A stretch of DNA of 32,015 nucleotides from Candidatus Binataceae bacterium (GTDB lineage Bacteria > Desulfobacterota > Binatia > Binatales > Binataceae), in the NCBI GenBank assembly GCA_036495685.1, contig DASXMJ010000075.1:1-32015 (forward strand), in the 5' to 3' direction. A model generated the notes under the pieces. That model was not told where the DNA came from. It saw only the letters and a list, made by a program, of their open reading frames with translations, and did no database searches. How positions within the stretch are numbered: position 1 is the first letter of the stretch; each line of letters starts with the position of its first letter. Positions 17,472-25,879 of this stretch are shown piece after piece. Position numbers and translations under genes: made by a program.

Positions 17472-18557
17472 CTACTGGAACATCAGGACGGTTCGGGCAA
17501 CCTCGCCGGCCTTCATCGCGCGGAACGCCTCGTTCACGTCTTCGAGTTTGCCACGCCTGCTGATCATCTCATCGAGCTTGAGCCGCCCCTGTAAATAGAA
17601 ATCGAGGTAGCGGGGCATGTCGATCCGGAAACGATTCGATCCCATGTTGGTACCCTGCAGCTTGCGCTCGGTCAGGAACATGAAGCCGTCGACTTCGACC
17701 TTCTGCCCAACCGGGATCATCCCGATAACCGTCGCGGTACCGCCCGGCTTGAGCGAATTGAAGGCCTGCTCGGCAGCCTTCTTGAGGCCGATCGCTTCGA
17801 AGGCATAGTCAACGCCGCCGCCGGTGAGCTTCTGGATTTCCTCGATCGGGTCGCTCGCCGATGCGTCCACGGAGTCGGTCGCGCCGAGCCGTTTCGCCAT
17901 CGCCAGTTTCCCTTCGAACATGTCCACCGCGATTATCTTGCGCGCACCGGCGATGCGTGCCCCCTGGATCGCCGCGAGTCCTACCCCGCCGCAACCGAAC
18001 ACCGCGACCGTCGAGCCCGGCTCGACCTTCGCGGTATTCAGCACCGCACCGACCCCGGTGGTGACGCCGCATCCGACCAGTGCCGCGCGGTCGAGCGGAA
18101 TATCTTCCCTGATTTTCACCAGCGCGTTCTCATGGACGAGCATCCGCTCGCAGTACGATGAGAGGTCGAGGAACTGATTTATCGGCTTGCCCTTCTGCGA
18201 GATGCGTGGCTTGTCCTTGGGATCGCGCTGGGTGGCAGCCTTGTTGGAGCAGCGGTTGGGATGTCCTGCCATGCATTGGTCGCAATAGCCGCAAAACACG
18301 CTGAGGCACGCGATCACGTGATCGCCCGGCTTCAGGTACGTCACCTGCTTGCCGACTTCCTCGACGATTCCGGCGGCCTCATGACCCAGCACTGCGGGCG
18401 CGGCGTATGGATAGAACCCATCGACGAAGTGGAGATCGCTGTGACATACACCGCTCGCTACGGTACGGACTCGCACCTCGCGGTCCTGCGGCTGATCGAT
18501 TTCCACATCCTCGATACTGAGGGGCAGCTTGGGCCCATGAAACACGGCGGCTTTCAT
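17472..18557 (-). CDS. Zinc-dependent alcohol dehydrogenase, paralogue 2
   Basis: The upstream copy of the tandem pair, also 361 residues and colinear with its neighbour without gaps, most residues being identical by eye. All catalytic and structural zinc ligands are kept (GVCHSDLHF, GHEAAG, CGYCDQCMAGHPNRC, VGCGVTTG). The nucleotide motif reads GCGGVGLAAIQGA. The last 20-odd residues, REVARTVLMFQ-like, match the partner nearly exactly. Differences cluster in the substrate-side loop after the first zinc ligand (GFYPYAAPA versus GLYMWPTPA), which may change substrate range. AAGGAG lies before the ATG. The pair probably arose by local duplication and is one transcription unit. Confidence 0.9.
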   Translation of the reverse strand: MKAAVFHGPKLPLSIEDVEIDQPQDREVRVRTVASGVCHSDLHFVDGFYPYAAPAVLGHEAAGIVEEVGKQVTYLKPGDHVIACLSVFCGYCDQCMAGHPNRCSNKAATQRDPKDKPRISQKGKPINQFLDLSSYCERMLVHENALVKIREDIPLDRAALVGCGVTTGVGAVLNTAKVEPGSTVAVFGCGGVGLAAIQGARIAGARKIIAVDMFEGKLAMAKRLGATDSVDASASDPIEEIQKLTGGGVDYAFEAIGLKKAAEQAFNSLKPGGTATVIGMIPVGQKVEVDGFMFLTERKLQGTNMGSNRFRIDMPRYLDFYLQGRLKLDEMISRRGKLEDVNEAFRAMKAGEVARTVLMFQ

Positions 18558-18957
18558 TCCAAATGCTCCTTGTCCGGTGAGATCTAGCGGGTGCGTTCCA
18601 CGCGAAGGCGCCTGGCACAGGCGTTCCTTTTACTACCACATTGGCTCCTCATTTCCACAATCAAAGGTGTCACTTCGCTGGCATAGCCTCGCGGCGTCGG
18701 GTTCCGCGCCCCTTGCGGTGCGATTTTTTCGGGACCGGACCGCTCGAGTTCCGTGCTAGCGCAGGGCGCGGGGTGCACAGACTGAGTGCGCGTGAGTCGC
18801 TCGGTGCATGGCGGACGCACGCGACCCCGTATTCGAACTTGGAGGCGGCGTCCCCATATTAGATGCGCGGAGGCTCATCACTAGAAGTCAGACACAAAGA
18901 TTCTGCCCGGATGCAGAACTGGGTGTGGTGGCGCTTAGTTCTGCCCTTCGAGGCGAT
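18558..18957. other. 400-base intergenic region, no gene seen
   Basis: Between the start of the alcohol dehydrogenase pair and the end of the methyltransferase gene. It must hold the promoter of the dehydrogenase pair, but no clear -35/-10, terminator or operator stands out. Short open frames here have no ribosome site and low-complexity Arg/Pro/Ala products typical of GC-rich shadows. Confidence 0.6.
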
Positions 18958-19803
18958 TCACGCACGAGCCGAAAAACAGATGGTCTCGTTCGGCAGGCGG
19001 ACGCGGCCGTCGCCTCCCGCGAACTTTCCCACCGCTTCAGCCAGGGCGGTTTTGACGCGCCCGCGCTGGTCAGGGGTTAGCTTCGCCATCATCGCCTGCG
19101 CACGGCCCAGCTCACTTCGGAACTCAACGAATTGATCCGCGGAGGCGAACTCGAAGGTAACGATCATGGGTTCGATGGCTATCTCCGCGAAGCCAGCTGC
19201 TTCCAGGGCGGATTTTAGAATCGAAGTATCCGCAAGCCGAGTCGGCTCCAGGGCGTCGGGCGGCGCGGGCTTCAATCCGGCAATTTGTCGCACGGCGTCG
19301 GCCGCCAGGAAGATCATCGGCACCTTGTCGCCCGTGTTCCACACGGCGGTCGCGAAGCCGGCTCCGGTTTTAAGCGCGCCGTGAATCCTGCGCACGGTGG
19401 CCGTCAAGTCGGGCATGAACATCAGGCCCCAGCGGCACACCGCGGCGTCGAAACTGTGCGCCTCGAGCACCATGGTCTCGGCATCCGCTTCAACGAAGTT
19501 GATATTGCCAAGGGCCAGAGCGCTGGCGCGTTCCCGGCCAATCGCAAGCATGCCGGGCGACTGATCGACGGCAACCACCATGCCTTTGGGACCAGCGACG
19601 CGGGCGGCGCTCACCGCAGGTTCGCCGTTGCCGGTAGCGATATCGAGAACGCGGTCACCTGCTTTGATGCGCGCCAGCTCCACCAGCCGTGAGTTCACTC
19701 CTTGCGCGGCCCGCTCGAAATTGGGCCACCACTTTTTCCATCCCGCCGCGGATTCATCCCAACTGAGGCGTTGCTCCTGCTTGAGACTGGCTGCATCCGG
19801 CAT
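18958..19803 (-). CDS. SAM-dependent class I methyltransferase
   Basis: A 281-residue methyltransferase of the UbiE/Methyltransf_11 type. The SAM-binding motif I is VLDIATGNG (52-60), followed by the acidic end of strand 2 in VVAVDQSPGMLAIGRERA, then NINFVEADAETM and FDAAVCRWGLMFMPD, the usual motif order. The C-terminal 100 residues probably form the substrate lid. AAAGGAGAG lies just upstream of the ATG. It sits 115 bases downstream of the gene's minus-strand neighbour, a membrane glycosyltransferase start-side gap being on the far side, so it may be transcribed separately. The substrate cannot be inferred. Confidence 0.85.
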   Translation of the reverse strand: MPDAASLKQEQRLSWDESAAGWKKWWPNFERAAQGVNSRLVELARIKAGDRVLDIATGNGEPAVSAARVAGPKGMVVAVDQSPGMLAIGRERASALALGNINFVEADAETMVLEAHSFDAAVCRWGLMFMPDLTATVRRIHGALKTGAGFATAVWNTGDKVPMIFLAADAVRQIAGLKPAPPDALEPTRLADTSILKSALEAAGFAEIAIEPMIVTFEFASADQFVEFRSELGRAQAMMAKLTPDQRGRVKTALAEAVGKFAGGDGRVRLPNETICFSARA

Positions 19804-19918
19804 AAGGCGACTCTCCTTTCATGGACCCAAACGAGTTTGCATCTCAAGCTTACTCCGCGCTTCGCAGAGGAAGCCGTCACTCCCTTCCGTCGGCGGAGCG
19901 ACCTGAGCTCGGTAAGAA

Positions 19919-21328
19919 TCACTTTCGCAACACGATAACCCCGCGCAACTTCGCCAGCTCCACCGGATAGTCCTTATGTATCGCCGCCGCAACGGGAGGC
20001 GCGACCCCGTGGTCTCGAAGCAGAACTACCGATGCATCACGATGCGCGCGCACAAAATCAACCGTCTGCCCACGCTCGGCAGACGGCAGATAGTAGCGCA
20101 CCACCGAAATTGAATAGGCCGGGACCGCGGTCATCGCCTCTCCCGCGCGAAGATTCGCTGCGCCTAGAGCTGCCGCTTCCCGCCACTGCGCGTCATGCGC
20201 CCTGCGATCGAACACCGCGACATGACCCAGCGACATCGCGAGCACGATAAGCAGCGCGGTCGCGCGCCATCGTTGCTCGTGCAGTTCCCAAATCCCGATT
20301 CCCACCAGAATAAAGAACGGCACGAAGCAGGACAGCGCGTAGCGCTCCACAAACAGCGGCCTTAACGCGTACGACGCCATCACCATCAGGACTGGTGGCG
20401 CCCACATCCAGAGCAGGCCGAAGCGGATAGCGTCGGGTCGGTGACGCCACCCGCGCCATACACCATAGGTTGCGGCCAGCACCAGAACCGGAAAAGCAAA
20501 AGTACCCGTCGCCTTGTTGAAAAGCGCGACCGGTTCCCAGATGGGCGGAAGGTTTATCCAGGTTATGGCGCCATTCTCGACCGCATTGGTGGCGCCGCGA
20601 AGTGCCGGCATTGCAAATGCGAAAAAGGCAAGCGCCGCCAGCGCGAGCGCCGCCAGCAGCGACCAGGCACGGCGCGATTCCGGATTCCGCAGGCGCATTC
20701 CGGAGCGCATCAACAAGTACAAGAGCCACAAGCCTTCAGTGGCGGGAATTAGCGCAGCAGCAAAGTTGGCAGCGATCGCGATGATCGCGAATAACGCGGC
20801 GCCCAGGTAGCTGGTCCTCCCGCCCCGGCGGCTTGCGCGGACGAAAAACCCTACCTGCAGCAGGGTCGCCACCAGCATGACCGGGTACATGCGCGCCTCG
20901 CGCGCATACTTGATCGTGACGAGATTGGCCGCGTATACCACCGTGCCGAGCGCGGCGATCAAGAGCGCGTCGTCGCGAGCGGCCGATCCGACACCCTCTG
21001 ACTCAGGCGGTGGACGGTTTAGTTCCCAGGCAATCCAGAACACGATCAGGATCGAAATCGTGCCGAGCGCGGCCGAGAGCGACCGTTGGGCGACGATATC
21101 GTCGCCGAACAGCACCATCCATCCATGCAGGGCGAGCTCGTGCACGGCCAGCTTGCCCGGGTTAAGCCGTGCCTGCAGGGCGACCACACCGCTCAGCGAA
21201 GGCGCCGCGGCCGCGGCCCACGAAGCGCCCTCGTCATCGGACATTTCCAGCCGCCCGAGATCCGAGAAGCGGAGGTAACCGCCAAGTACAATCGCTATGA
21301 GGAGCAGGAGAAGCGCGACGCGTCGCAT
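19919..21328 (-). CDS. Polytopic membrane glycosyltransferase, GT39/ArnT-like
   Basis: A roughly 469-residue integral membrane protein. After the first transmembrane helix (about 4-19) comes LEMSDDEGASW, with acidic residues D31, D32 and E33 in the first periplasmic loop, the hallmark of GT-C enzymes that use polyprenyl-phosphate sugars. KYAREARMYP then matches the conserved loop of the PMT_2/GT39 family. About ten further hydrophobic segments are visible, with a short soluble C-terminal domain (about 385-469). The ATG at 21328 is chosen because the hydrophobic N-terminus begins there; upstream in-frame codons give no membrane-protein character. Its start faces the selenoprotein gene across 174 bases. 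Acceptor and sugar are unknown. Confidence 0.8.
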   Translation of the reverse strand: MRRVALLLLLIAIVLGGYLRFSDLGRLEMSDDEGASWAAAAAPSLSGVVALQARLNPGKLAVHELALHGWMVLFGDDIVAQRSLSAALGTISILIVFWIAWELNRPPPESEGVGSAARDDALLIAALGTVVYAANLVTIKYAREARMYPVMLVATLLQVGFFVRASRRGGRTSYLGAALFAIIAIAANFAAALIPATEGLWLLYLLMRSGMRLRNPESRRAWSLLAALALAALAFFAFAMPALRGATNAVENGAITWINLPPIWEPVALFNKATGTFAFPVLVLAATYGVWRGWRHRPDAIRFGLLWMWAPPVLMVMASYALRPLFVERYALSCFVPFFILVGIGIWELHEQRWRATALLIVLAMSLGHVAVFDRRAHDAQWREAAALGAANLRAGEAMTAVPAYSISVVRYYLPSAERGQTVDFVRAHRDASVVLLRDHGVAPPVAAAIHKDYPVELAKLRGVIVLRK

Positions 21329-21502
21329 CGAAAACAGAATACCGATTCTCCCTGTCTCTATTGACTGAGCGCATCCACGCTGAGGCCACCCATCACGAGA
21401 TCGAAAAGCAAAGGCGAGAGCGGGCCAGCCCGTGGAATTGAACTTCTGATCCACTCACGCCCACCGTAACGCACCGCGCTAGGGCCGAGGTTCGGAGGTC
21501 GT

Positions 21503-22249
21503 TTGCCCCAGCCCGAACTTAGTCGCAAAATGCAAGCGTTTTGGCGTGACAAGGTGAAAGCGATGCCGATTGAAGACTTCTTTGCGCTGCTCAAAAAACA
21601 CCTTTCAGAAAAAGATCTGACTCGCATGATGGAGTTTACCAACGCAATGGCCCCGGAGCGGCGCGTCTCGTTCATGCAATTTCTTTCCGAGCGCGAGACT
21701 CACGCGCCCGTAGTGGGTGCTGACGCCCCCGACTTTGAGCTGCCAAAGCTTGGCGACAACCAAAGAGTGCAGCTTTCTGCATTTCGCGGACACAAACCGG
21801 TCGCGCTGATTTTCGGCAGCTACACCTGACCTCCCTTTCGTGCCCAGGCTGGGCACCTCGAGGCGCTCCATCGTCGCTTTGGCGATCGCGTCGAGTTTTT
21901 TGTCGTTTATATCCGCGAGGCGCATCCGATCGACGGCTGGCAGGTGGAGGCGAATGAACGCGAAGGCATCCTCTTCGCGCAACCGACCTCGCACGGCGCG
22001 CGCGCCGAGGTCGCGCGCGTCTGCTCACTTAAGCTCGAGCTCTCTATTCCGACGTTGGTCGACGACATGGACAATTCGACCGACCTCAAGTACTACGCCC
22101 TGCCCGACCGGCTCTACCTGATCGGCCGCGATGGAAGAGTCGCATACCGCGGAGGTCCGGGTCCGTTTGGGTTCGTCGCTGCAGAGCTGGAGGAGGCTAT
22201 CGAAAAGTATCTCAGCGCGAACGCTTACGCGGGTGCACCGGCGAAATAG
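21503..22249 (+). CDS. Iodothyronine deiodinase-like selenoprotein (TGA at 21827-21829 read as selenocysteine)
   Basis: Reading through one in-frame TGA gives a single 248-residue protein with a thioredoxin-like fold. The TGA is residue 109, in FGSYT-Sec-PPF, the active site of animal iodothyronine deiodinases (GS-x-T-Sec-P-x-F). Further matches follow: YIREAHPIDGW corresponds to their YIEEAH-x-x-DGW, with the conserved catalytic histidine, and ALPDRLYLIGRDGRVAYRGGPGPF to their ALPERLYII...YKG-x-x-GP. There is no membrane anchor; the first 70 residues look helical. The TTG start at 21503 has GGAGG four bases upstream; ATG codons at 21530 and 21563 are alternatives. A SECIS-like hairpin follows the TGA. 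Real thyroid hormone is not expected as a substrate; dehalogenation or a thiol-peroxidase role is inference. Conventional callers would report two fragments. Confidence 0.88.
21840..21856 (+). promoter_or_regulatory. Candidate bacterial SECIS element
   Basis: GTGCCCA-GGC-TGGGCAC: a perfect 7-bp stem with a GGC loop, starting 10 bases after the TGA. The first loop G is 18 bases past the TGA (17 bases between). Bacterial SECIS elements lie inside the coding region just after the UGA, with a G in the first two loop positions and about 16-37 bases of spacing; this fits. It encodes part of RAQAGH in the selenoprotein. Confidence 0.8.
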
Positions 22250-22297
22250 ACATGGTGGCTTGCAGGCTGCCTACGCTCTCGCACTTGGGGAGGGAAC

Positions 22298-22567
22298 TCA
22301 AAGCCCTTTCTTGAGTTCGGGTGCCGGACGGAATCCCACCGTGCGCGCGGCTGGAATTGTCATCGGCGAGTTGGTTCGCGGATTGTAACCTGCACGTGCA
22401 CGCCGCCTGCGCACCGTGAAGGTGCCGAACCCGGGGACCCAAAACCGCTTGTCGCGTCGGATGGCACGCGCGATGTGCTCGAAGGCGATGTCTAGCGTGT
22501 CACCCACCCGCTTCTTGGGCTGGCGTGCTGCCTTGGCCACGATTTCGATAAGCTCTGCTTTGGTCAT
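22298..22567 (-). CDS. HU/IHF-family DNA-binding protein
   Basis: An 89-residue histone-like protein. MTKAELIEIVAKAA starts the helical dimerisation part, and VPGFGTFTVRRRRARAGYNPRT is the conserved GFG-x-F turn leading into the DNA-binding beta-arm. The arm tip NPRTNSPMTIPA keeps the intercalating proline region, and FRPAPELKKGL is the normal C-terminus. It would bend DNA as a homodimer. AAAGGAAGG lies about 12 bases upstream of the ATG. It converges with the selenoprotein gene, 48 bases apart, with no evident terminator between. Confidence 0.93.
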   Translation of the reverse strand: MTKAELIEIVAKAARQPKKRVGDTLDIAFEHIARAIRRDKRFWVPGFGTFTVRRRRARAGYNPRTNSPMTIPAARTVGFRPAPELKKGL

Positions 22568-22643
22568 CGACGGCTAGCCTTCCTTTGGGCAATGTTCGCC
22601 GTCACACAATGGGGTGATCGTCACGCTAAGGGCAAGACGCGCT

Positions 22644-23594
22644 CTATGGTTTGTCCACCGCCAGTTTGGGAGGAGGGTAGCGGCGATCGATCTCCCGCCA
22701 CAGCAGCCCCCATCGCACTCCCTGATCGCTCACGGTGACCTCGTTGGTGCCGAATCGTTCCAGGATGTGCTCGAGGATCGTCGCCCCTGCGAAAAGGACG
22801 TCGGCGCGCCCTTCCGGAAGGCCGGGCAGCTTGCGTCGCTCGACCAGCGGTAGCGAGCGAAGCAGGCCAATCACTCGACCGACCTCCGCCCGCGACAGGC
22901 GATGTCCGTGAACCACACCCGAGTCGTAGCTGTGCAGGCCCAGCGCGACGGCACAGAGCGTCGTCACTGTGCCGGCAATCCCGACCAGGCACGCCGGGCG
23001 AAAGTGCCATCCCAGGCCATCCAGCGCACCCTCGATCGTGGCGCTTAACGATGCCGTGTCTGCATCCGAAGGCGGATCGCTGTGAACGCATCGCTCAGTG
23101 AGTCGGACCGATCCAATTTGCAGGCTCACGAGCTTGAGTTCGGCGCCAGGTTCGGCACCAATCAGTTCCGTCGATCCTCCACCAATATCGACGATCAGCA
23201 GCGCCAGCGACGGATCCAGACGCAGGCCGCGAACGACGGCCAGATGTGACAGCGCTGCCTCCTCGGCACCGGGGATTATCTGCAACTCGATGCCGGCGCG
23301 TTCCTTGACCCGCGCAATGAACTCCGATCCGTCGGCGGCATCGCGCAATGCAGCGGTTGCCGCGGCCGCTATCCGCTCGACGCCCAATCCCGCGGCCGTT
23401 GCGGCAAACTCCTGAAGGGCGGCGAGCGTAAGCGCGCAGGAATCGGGATCGAGCCGCCCGTTCTTATCGACCCCGCGGCCGAGCCGCGTGATGCGGGAAA
23501 GCTCCGCCAGGATTCGCGGCTGCCGGCGCTCGTCGACCTCGGCGGCGAGCATCAGGACGGTGTTCGAGCCGATATCGAAGGTCGCGAGCTTCAT
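22644..23594 (-). CDS. Ppx/GppA family phosphatase
   Basis: A 316-residue protein of the ASKHA fold. [11 protein letters not shown] (6-16) is the first phosphate loop and [13 protein letters not shown] the second. Family members degrade polyphosphate or convert pppGpp to ppGpp. Only the core two-subdomain phosphatase is present, without the C-terminal HD-like region of E. coli Ppx and GppA, which is common in short bacterial forms. The ATG overlaps the trmFO stop (ATGA), so it is the second gene of that operon. Which substrate it uses cannot be told from the sequence. Confidence 0.9.
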   Translation of the reverse strand: MKLATFDIGSNTVLMLAAEVDERRQPRILAELSRITRLGRGVDKNGRLDPDSCALTLAALQEFAATAAGLGVERIAAAATAALRDAADGSEFIARVKERAGIELQIIPGAEEAALSHLAVVRGLRLDPSLALLIVDIGGGSTELIGAEPGAELKLVSLQIGSVRLTERCVHSDPPSDADTASLSATIEGALDGLGWHFRPACLVGIAGTVTTLCAVALGLHSYDSGVVHGHRLSRAEVGRVIGLLRSLPLVERRKLPGLPEGRADVLFAGATILEHILERFGTNEVTVSDQGVRWGLLWREIDRRYPPPKLAVDKP

Positions 23595-24952
23595 CGCGGA
23601 TCGTCAAGGGCGGCGGCTGGCGCAGAAGCGGAGGTCGAGGGCTCGATCTGATTACGCGCGATCCATTCATCGATGGCACGCAGCGCCCGCTCACCCATCG
23701 CGATCTTCTTCTGGCGCCCGCGCAGCCGTCCCGGGAGCTCGGGCATGAGGCCGTAGTTCGCGTTCATCGGTTGGAAATTCTGGCGCGATCCATCGGTGAT
23801 ATAGGTGACCAGCGATCCAAGCGCCGTCTCGGCAGGCGGTCTGACCAGCGGACGCGAGTCGAGCAGTTTTGCAGCGTTGATCGCTGCGAGCAATCCCGCC
23901 GCCGCCGATTCGACGTATCCCTCGACCCCCACCATCTGGCCGGCCAAAAAAAGGTCGTGGCGCATTTGCAACTGCATGGTCGGTCTGAGCAGCCGCGGCG
24001 AATCAATGAATGTGTTGCGATGGAGGGAGCCAAGTCGCACGAATTCTGTGTGCTCCAGGCCGGGGATCATTCGCAGCACACGCCGTTGTTCGGGATAGGT
24101 CATCTTGGTCTGGAAGCCCACCATATTGTAGAGGCGTCCCTCGCGATCGTCCTGGCGAAGCTGCACCACCGCGAACGGACGTTTGCCTACGCGCGGATCG
24201 CTTAAGCCCACCGGACGCATCGGCCCGAAAGCCAGCGTCAGCGGACCGCGGCGCGCCATCTCCTCAATCGGCATGCACCCTTCGAAGTAGACAGGCTTCT
24301 CGAACGGATGAAGCTCCACCTTCTCCGCCAGCGCCAGAGCATCGACAAAGGCGTAATACTGGCCTTCGTTCATTGGGCAATTGATATAGTCGTCGCCTCC
24401 CTTTGCGTAGCGCGATGCGCGGAAAGCGAGGTTCATGTCGATCGTCTCCGCGGTGACGATGGGCGCGATTGCGTCATAGAAATAAAGGTTGCGCGGACCG
24501 ATGAGCTGATGGAGCGCCTCGCCCAACGCCGCCCCGGTGAGCGGACCGCTTGCGATTATGGTGGGACCGTCGGGAATGGCCGCGACTTCCTCGCGCACGA
24601 TTTCAACCAGGGGATGCGACTGCAGCGTCGCGGTGATGAAAGCCGAGAAATCCTCGCGATCGACCGCCAGCGCCGCTCCGGCAGGTACCCGCGCACGGTC
24701 CGCCGCAAGCATGACCAGCGAGCCGAGACGGCGCATCTCCTGCTTAAGAACGCCAACCGCGGTTTCCATTGACGCGTTGCGCAATGAATTGGAGCAGACC
24801 AACTCCGCCAGATTTCCGGTCTGATGGGCTTCCGTCATCCTGAGCGGGCGCATCTCGGACAGCCGCACCCGCAGGCCGCGACGCGCGAGTTGCCAGGCGG
24901 CCTCGCTCCCTGCGAGTCCTCCCCCGATAACATTGACGGCTGACCTTTCCAC
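23591..24952 (-). CDS. trmFO: Methylenetetrahydrofolate-tRNA (uracil-5-)-methyltransferase
   Basis: An FAD- and folate-dependent enzyme making ribothymidine at position 54 of tRNA. The GTG at 24952 gives [20 protein letters not shown] with the FAD loop at residues 10-17. The protein is 453 residues, as usual. Both functional cysteines are visible: [10 protein letters not shown] and [24 protein letters not shown] and [21 protein letters not shown] are also family signatures. An open frame extends upstream to 25090, but that extension lacks TrmFO character and crosses a promoter-like element on the other strand. TrmFO occurs mainly in Firmicutes, Deltaproteobacteria and related phyla, in place of SAM-dependent TrmA. 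Confidence 0.94.
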   Translation of the reverse strand: MERSAVNVIGGGLAGSEAAWQLARRGLRVRLSEMRPLRMTEAHQTGNLAELVCSNSLRNASMETAVGVLKQEMRRLGSLVMLAADRARVPAGAALAVDREDFSAFITATLQSHPLVEIVREEVAAIPDGPTIIASGPLTGAALGEALHQLIGPRNLYFYDAIAPIVTAETIDMNLAFRASRYAKGGDDYINCPMNEGQYYAFVDALALAEKVELHPFEKPVYFEGCMPIEEMARRGPLTLAFGPMRPVGLSDPRVGKRPFAVVQLRQDDREGRLYNMVGFQTKMTYPEQRRVLRMIPGLEHTEFVRLGSLHRNTFIDSPRLLRPTMQLQMRHDLFLAGQMVGVEGYVESAAAGLLAAINAAKLLDSRPLVRPPAETALGSLVTYITDGSRQNFQPMNANYGLMPELPGRLRGRQKKIAMGERALRAIDEWIARNQIEPSTSASAPAAALDDPR

Positions 24953-25002
24953 GCGCGTGAGAGACGCCGATCGTGCCCCCTTTCGATCCCGCTGTAAACC
25001 GC

Positions 25003-25032
25003 TGTCGATCCCGCGGCGGACGACTCGACTAT
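25003..25032 (+). promoter_or_regulatory. Putative ECF42 promoter A
   Basis: TGTCGA (25003-25008), 17 bases, CGACTAT (25026-25032). The same hexamer, spacing and heptamer recur at 25282-25311. Its -10 end lies 48 bases before the start of the small membrane protein gene. As I recall, ECF42 sigma factors use a TGTCGA -35 box and a CGA-type -10 box, and one is encoded 2.6 kb downstream. Confidence 0.6.
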
Positions 25033-25080
25033 AGGACAGCAAGCCGGTTTTCAAGACCGAGACCTTCGGAGGAAAGATCG

Positions 25081-25251
25081 ATGGAAGCAATTATCAAGGA
25101 ATCAAGTCTCAAGCAGTTGGCCACCAGGGATCGCGCCTGGAGCGAGGCGATCCGCTTCGAACGATACTGCCTGCTCAATGAAATTCCCGGATTGGCATTC
25201 GGCCTGTTGGCGATTGTCTACCTGGTGACTTCGCTTCTGGCCTTGGCTTAG
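25081..25251 (+). CDS. 56-residue single-pass membrane protein
   Basis: A short gene with an excellent ribosome site (GGAGGAAAG) just before ATG 25081. The first 33 residues are charged and helical ([20 protein letters not shown]), then [24 protein letters not shown] forms one C-terminal transmembrane helix, so it is tail-anchored in appearance with the N-terminus in the cytoplasm. It lies just downstream of promoter-like element A and divergent from trmFO. The shared promoter motif suggests it belongs to the ECF42 regulon. No family is recognised; a regulatory or stress-related membrane peptide is possible. Confidence 0.7.
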   Translation: MEAIIKESSLKQLATRDRAWSEAIRFERYCLLNEIPGLAFGLLAIVYLVTSLLALA

Positions 25252-25281
25252 TCAGGGATCTGACGATTGCGTCGTAAGCGG

Positions 25282-25311
25282 TGTCGATCTGGTGCATCCC
25301 CGTTCGACTAT
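25282..25311 (+). promoter_or_regulatory. Putative ECF42 promoter B
   Basis: TGTCGA (25282-25287), exactly 17 bases, CGACTAT (25305-25311), identical in boxes and spacing to element A although the spacers differ. It precedes the DGPF gene run and sigma factor gene, with an implied leader of about 185 bases before the first DGPF gene. Confidence 0.6.
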
Positions 25312-25344
25312 GAGCAGGCGAGGGCGAGTCAGGAAGAAAGGATC

Positions 25345-25500
25345 ATGCGCGTCGGCGGGTTTTCGGTGGTTGCAACGTCTAACACTCTGATCTATCGACT
25401 CCGCCCGGACGCGCGAGGCGAAGGGACGAACATGGCGTGGGCTCGACCTCGTCCTGCCGTCTGGGCCGGGGACCAAAGGAGCGATCCCGCGCGACGTTGA
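25345..25500 (+). CDS. Possible 51-residue leader ORF before the DGPF genes
   Basis: An ATG with AAAGGA upstream opens a 51-codon frame that ends three bases before the first DGPF gene, which itself lacks a close ribosome site. Coupled translation is therefore possible. The product (MRVGGFSVVATSNTLIYRL, then Arg/Pro/Ala-rich) has no recognisable domain and may be only a shadow of GC-rich DNA. Confidence 0.25.
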   Translation: MRVGGFSVVATSNTLIYRLRPDARGEGTNMAWARPRPAVWAGDQRSDPARR

Positions 25501-25503
25501 ACG

Positions 25504-25866
25504 ATGAAGTACATGCTCCTCATTTACGAGAACGAAGCGGAATGGGATGCCCTGAGCGAAGCACAGCAGCGCGCGGAGATGGGCGAGTACCTGCGCTTTA
25601 CCGACGATATCCGGCGCACCGGGAACCACGTGTCACAGGTGCCGGTGGCTCCCCTGGCGCCGACCACCACTTCGACCACCGTGCGGGTGAGAACCGGCAA
25701 GACGATGCTGACCGACGGACCGTTCGCTGAAACTAGGGAACAGCTCGGCGGTTTTTACATTGTCGAGGCCGCCAACGCCGATGATGCAATTGCGCTGGCG
25801 GCTCGCATCCCAGGGGCACGCCGTGGTTCGGTAGAGGTGCGCCCTTTTCGCACGGACCAAGACTGA
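25504..25866 (+). CDS. DGPF (YCII-like) domain protein 1
   Basis: A 120-residue single-domain protein. The N-terminal strand MKYMLLIYE, a helix, and the hallmark DGPFAETREQLGGFYIVEA (DGPF at 71-74) place it in the YCII-like DGPF family, a ferredoxin-like dimeric fold with a possible catalytic His-Asp pair in YciI itself. Biochemical function is unknown. DGPF genes are characteristically linked to ECF42 sigma factors, as here. It is the first of four such genes in a row and lies 14 bases before the next. Confidence 0.88.
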   Translation: MKYMLLIYENEAEWDALSEAQQRAEMGEYLRFTDDIRRTGNHVSQVPVAPLAPTTTSTTVRVRTGKTMLTDGPFAETREQLGGFYIVEAANADDAIALAARIPGARRGSVEVRPFRTDQD

Positions 25867-25879
25867 GGGAGAGACGACT

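Noticed and set aside
18584..18820. 78-codon minus frame in the gap before the methyltransferase
   Set aside because: No ribosome site and low-complexity composition. Treated as noncoding.
21503..21829. A complete 108-residue protein ending at TGA 21829, with a second separate gene from GTG 21944 to 22249
   Set aside because: Same frame, continuous deiodinase-like homology across the TGA, TGA at the Sec position and a SECIS-like hairpin. One selenoprotein gene explains all of it better than two fragments or a pseudogene.
24953..25090. N-terminal extension of TrmFO to an ATG at 25090
   Set aside because: The extra 46 residues lack family resemblance, and the DNA carries a promoter-like element and the ribosome site of the opposite small gene.
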